Of a stretch of 43,278 nt of DNA, positions 40,865-43,278 are shown in pieces. Position 1 is the stretch's first letter; every line of letters begins with the position of its first letter. Under the pieces are notes generated by a model. The model did not search any database. It saw only the letters and a list, made by a program, of their open reading frames with translations, and had not been told where the DNA came from. Source of the DNA: Sporosarcina sp. ZBG7A (GTDB taxonomy: Bacteria; Bacillota; Bacilli; Bacillales_A; Planococcaceae); NCBI RefSeq assembly GCF_000813425.1, contig NZ_JWIB01000024.1:1-43278 (forward strand), given 5' to 3'. Position numbers and translations under genes: made by a program.

Positions 40865-41038
40865 ATGTAACAAAAGAAATATTTCATCCTTCTACCTCCG
40901 TTTGTGATTTTTGGACTCATTTTGCTCTTCACGCTTCCAAAGCAGCATCTTACATATGTTTTTGTCGCTCCGATTATTTTTTGGATAGTGTATTCTAGCT
41001 GGATAGTTGTTGAGAAGAAAAGAACATACAAAAAATAG
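40865..41038 (+). pseudogene. Two-helix small membrane protein gene with a stop at codon 2
   Basis: An AGGAGG (40848-40853) precedes ATG 40865, but the next codon is TAA (40868-40870). After it, 55 codons stay open to TAG 41036-41038 and read as a membrane protein: QKKYFILLPPFVIFGLILLF then TLPKQHLTYVFVAPIIFWIV, ending VVEKKRTYKK. No usable start follows within the first helix. A single change of the TAA to a sense codon (for example TTA) would give an intact 57-residue protein. It looks like a recently inactivated gene, or the start is used in a way I cannot see. Confidence 0.6.
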
Positions 41039-41080
41039 GGAAGTAACAATTAAGTAAAGTGTTAGTGAGGGGGTATAAGG

Positions 41081-41293
41081 GTGAGTGTTTTAAGAAACAA
41101 AAACTTCTTAAGTGTCTTGTGGGTACTGACAATATCTTTACTTGTAATATTCTTTCTAATCATTTCATCTAGCTATTTCAATACAAAAGAAATCAATATT
41201 TTTACCGCACAATGTTATGAGAAGAATGGTGAAGTTAAATTAGAAATTCACAATAACGTAACAAGCAACTATTCTTTGGAATGTAAAAAATAA
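41081..41293 (+). CDS. Small exported or membrane-anchored protein
   Basis: A 70-residue protein: one N-terminal hydrophobic segment (about 9-30), then a short extracytoplasmic domain with two cysteines (QCYEKNGEVKLEIHNN and YSLECKK) that could form a disulfide. Start GTG 41081 follows GAGGGGG. It resembles conserved small Bacillus proteins of unknown role. Confidence 0.68.
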   Translation: MSVLRNKNFLSVLWVLTISLLVIFFLIISSSYFNTKEINIFTAQCYEKNGEVKLEIHNNVTSNYSLECKK

Positions 41294-41472
41294 AACAGTC
41301 ATAATATCATGCTTTTGTTTAATAACAATTTGGTGGACTAATCCAATGAGAACTAGTATGGAATTTTCTTCATAGAAAAGGTTAGCAGTTTAAAAGCGAA
41401 AATATCAATTTCTGTGAGAATTTAAGAAATTATCGAGAGTGGAAACATCATATTTTTAGGGGGGCAGCGACC

Positions 41473-41922
41473 ATGAACAATTCGTTCCGAAATGAAATCG
41501 AAAATCTTTATCAAAAACTAATAGCTGCTTGGAATAATCGTGATGCACAAGTAATGGCTGATCAATTTGCAGAGCAAGGCGTTCAAATTGGATTTGATGG
41601 TAGTAAAGTCATTGGACAAAAAGAAATATTATCGCATCTGGAGCCTATATTTAAAAATCATCCTACTGCACCTTTTATAACTAAGGTTAAAGATATTAGG
41701 TTATTAGGAACTGACGTCGCAATTTTACACGCTATTGCGGGTATGATTCCACCAGGAAAGACGGATATTGAGCCTAAGCTAAATGCCCTTCAAACTCTAG
41801 TTGCTGTTAAAACGGATGATGATTGGCGAGTTGAGCTTTTTCAAAATACCCCTGCTCAGTTCCATGGTAGACCTGAGTTAGTTGAAGAGATGACGGATGA
41901 ATTACAGCAGCTCCTCAAGTAA
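41473..41922 (+). CDS. SgcJ/EcaC-type NTF2-like protein (SnoaL/DUF4440 fold)
   Basis: A 149-residue NTF2-fold protein: IENLYQKLIAAWNNRDAQVM, ADQFAEQGVQIGFDGSKVIG, then LLGTDVAILHAIAGMIPPGK and ELFQNTPAQFHGRPEL. Such proteins are often annotated SgcJ/EcaC family oxidoreductase, but their activity is mostly untested. SD AGGGGGG precedes the ATG. The 179 bp before it hold no recognisable gene. Confidence 0.85.
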   Translation: MNNSFRNEIENLYQKLIAAWNNRDAQVMADQFAEQGVQIGFDGSKVIGQKEILSHLEPIFKNHPTAPFITKVKDIRLLGTDVAILHAIAGMIPPGKTDIEPKLNALQTLVAVKTDDDWRVELFQNTPAQFHGRPELVEEMTDELQQLLK

Positions 41923-42022
41923 TTAAACTTAGATTTCACTGCGAAGACTAGCGCAATTATTAATTATAATTTCACCTATTGATAGCAACCAAGGTAGATA
42001 ACCAATAATGGGGGAGTGTTAT

Positions 42023-42403
42023 ATGATTAATAAGAATTGGATTCCGATTGGACTTATTATAATTGCCATTACCATGTTAATGGCATATGATTTCTTTCCT
42101 AAGTTAAACGATTTGATATATATTCCTAAACCAGTAGTCATTGTATTCTTACTGCTAATTTTGTTTCTTGGCTTCAATACAACACCGCTTCTAAAGAATG
42201 ATACATTAAGATCCCATTTCCTTTGGGGTGTTACAACTGTGTTTTTTCTAATGGGGCTAATCATTGTGTTCAGCCTTTTAGGAGGCAATTCACAAGTTGG
42301 TCTGTCCTTATCCAGTCCTGCTCTATGGATCGTTCTGGCGATTAGCGTGTTTGAGTTATACTGTGAATATAAGAAAATGAAAGCTGCTCAACCTACTCCT
42401 TGA
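42023..42403 (+). CDS. Membrane protein of unknown function, four helices
   Basis: A 126-residue protein from ATG 42023 (SD GGGGGAG, 7 nt); ATG 42008 lies inside that SD. Hydrophobic segments are at about 6-22, 35-52, 66-86 and 95-115. A basic C-terminus follows. Family not recognised. Confidence 0.68.
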   Translation: MINKNWIPIGLIIIAITMLMAYDFFPKLNDLIYIPKPVVIVFLLLILFLGFNTTPLLKNDTLRSHFLWGVTTVFFLMGLIIVFSLLGGNSQVGLSLSSPALWIVLAISVFELYCEYKKMKAAQPTP

Positions 42404-42422
42404 ATCCCGATCTCTATATAAT

Positions 42423-42450
42423 TTGAACACTTTGTAGTTTAGCGTATACT
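42423..42450 (+). promoter_or_regulatory. Promoter of cutC
   Basis: TTGAAC (42423-42428) and TATACT (42445-42450) are 16 bp apart. The transcript would begin near 42457, just before the hairpin at 42463-42512. Confidence 0.5.
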
Positions 42451-42462
42451 GTTAACCAAACG

Positions 42463-42512
42463 AGTAACCCTCATTCTGTTCCTTTATTTCGGGAAATGGG
42501 CGGTTACTTTTT
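42463..42512 (+). terminator. Hairpin with T-run in the cutC leader
   Basis: AGTAACC (42463-42469) pairs with GGTTACT (42502-42508), with inner CATT/AATG and TTCC/GGAA pairings, followed by TTTTT. It could terminate the preceding gene. Because it lies downstream of a promoter-like pair, it could also attenuate cutC. Confidence 0.6.
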
Positions 42513-42536
42513 GACTTTGCAAGGAGGTATTCGACT

Positions 42537-43223
42537 ATGAAACTAGAAATTATCGCAACAAGCCTACAAGATGCTCTTTTAGCTGAACGTGCAGGAGCAG
42601 ACCGATTGGAATTATGTTCAGCACTAACTGAAGGTGGATTGACACCAAGTTTAGGGTTGATTGAAGCGGTTGTTGAGGGAGTTTCGATTCCAGTCCACGT
42701 CATTGTCCGTCCTCATAGTAGAACGTTTAACTATTCGGAGGAAGATATCCAAGTGATGCTTGCGGATATTCGGCACATTCAACAGACAAAAGCTGCAGGG
42801 ATTGTCATCGGTATATTGGATGAAACACAACGGGTCGATACCGTTAATTTGAAGCGTTTTTTAGTTGCTGCTGGTAACTTGAATGTCACATTTCATAGAG
42901 CGTTCGATGAAATTGAAGATCAGCTTAAAGCGGTTGATATGATAGGTGACTTCCCTCAAATTCAACGAATTCTAACATCAGGCGGCCAAGCACCTGCTCC
43001 TCAATCGGTAGAGAAAATCAGGCAATTGGTGGAGAAGACCAAAAATACCTCAGTAACGATTTTAGCGGGGAACGGTATGACACCTGAAGGATTAGCTGGA
43101 TTTATTGAAGCAACAGGGATTACAGAAGTCCATTTTGGATCCGCAGTCAGAGAACACCAAAGTTTTCAGTATCCCATCAACCAAGAAGTGATAACAAACA
43201 TCAAATCGATCATTAGTCAATAA
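42537..43223 (+). CDS. cutC: CutC family protein
   Basis: A 228-residue TIM-barrel protein beginning MKLEIIATSLQDALLAERAG then ADRLELCSALTEGGLTPSLG, with VHVIVRPHSRTFNYSEEDI, VTFHRAFDEI, RILTSGGQ and VHFGSAVRE. All are CutC signatures. The family is named for copper homeostasis, but its catalytic role is not settled. SD AAGGAGG precedes the ATG. About 55 bp remain after it; the last bases (AAAAAGACTGTCCC) may be the left arm of a terminator cut by the window edge. Confidence 0.93.
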   Translation: MKLEIIATSLQDALLAERAGADRLELCSALTEGGLTPSLGLIEAVVEGVSIPVHVIVRPHSRTFNYSEEDIQVMLADIRHIQQTKAAGIVIGILDETQRVDTVNLKRFLVAAGNLNVTFHRAFDEIEDQLKAVDMIGDFPQIQRILTSGGQAPAPQSVEKIRQLVEKTKNTSVTILAGNGMTPEGLAGFIEATGITEVHFGSAVREHQSFQYPINQEVITNIKSIISQ

Positions 43224-43278
43224 ACTATCTTCTCTTGGATAAACACCACCTCAAAACTAAAAAGACTGTCCCAAAAGA

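Noticed and set aside
1..43278. Search for CRISPR arrays, tRNA/rRNA genes, complete IS elements and prophage genes
   Set aside because: No repeat-spacer pattern, cloverleaf, transposase or phage structural gene was recognisable by eye; a tRNAscan and IS database search would settle it.

Overview
The window looks like chromosomal DNA of a low-GC Gram-positive bacterium of the order Bacillales, most likely a Planococcaceae member such as Sporosarcina. This rests on gene content (YtrA-type GntR/ABC module, SwrC-like RND pump with a YerO-like TetR repressor, PBP3-like lipoprotein, PatB, PepF, lysine-riboswitch dapA), strong AGGAGG ribosome binding sites, and frequent TTG/GTG starts. I saw no tRNA, rRNA, CRISPR array, complete insertion sequence or prophage gene.

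Layout. (1) 150-3989: a GntR/YtrA regulator with a clear promoter and a 26-bp dyad at its transcription start, an ABC ATPase, its permease, an exported protein of unknown function and an ECF sigma factor. (2) 3990-5456: convergent cold-shock gene, a NIPSNAP gene and coding relics. (3) 5457-18403: a catabolic island. A CdaR/PucR-type regulator is divergent from an ornithine-cyclodeaminase-family reductase, an FAD amino-acid oxidase-like protein and a Na+/solute symporter. After a terminator comes a complete CoA-transferase/beta-oxidation set (CoA transferase A and B, 3-hydroxyacyl-CoA dehydrogenase, enoyl-CoA hydratase, acyl-CoA dehydrogenase, thiolase), followed by a D-2-hydroxyacid dehydrogenase and a D-malate/tartrate dehydrogenase. 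(4) 18453-19700: dapA on the minus strand under a lysine riboswitch. (5) 19979-22349: two regulator/membrane-protein pairs, LytTR-DUF3021 and XRE-DUF3169. (6) 22445-31651: luciferase-like oxidoreductase, an orphan DnaB/DnaD-type domain protein, the TetR/SwrC divergent pair, oligoendopeptidase F and an MsrA variant. (7) 31753-43278: Fe-alcohol dehydrogenase, small membrane proteins, PspC and DUF6241 proteins, an arsB relic behind an intact ArsR-like operator, a PBP, PatB, a run of small membrane proteins, a GNAT acetyltransferase, an NTF2-like protein and CutC.

The part most likely to hold undescribed biology is the catabolic island. Its set of CoA transferase, HAD, crotonase, ACAD and thiolase matches the composition of dicarboxylate (dca-type) beta-oxidation. 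It is joined to an imino/amino-acid front end and regulated by a diacid-sensing family protein. The substrate cannot be read from sequence. Two of its genes (6818, 13089) have Shine-Dalgarno sequences that point to AUA and AUC instead of a normal start codon.

Several genes and relics are too short or start-less for ordinary ORF calling: a coding fragment at 4085-4243 on the minus strand, a relic at 10599-10679, and a two-helix membrane protein gene at 40865-41038 whose second codon is TAA.
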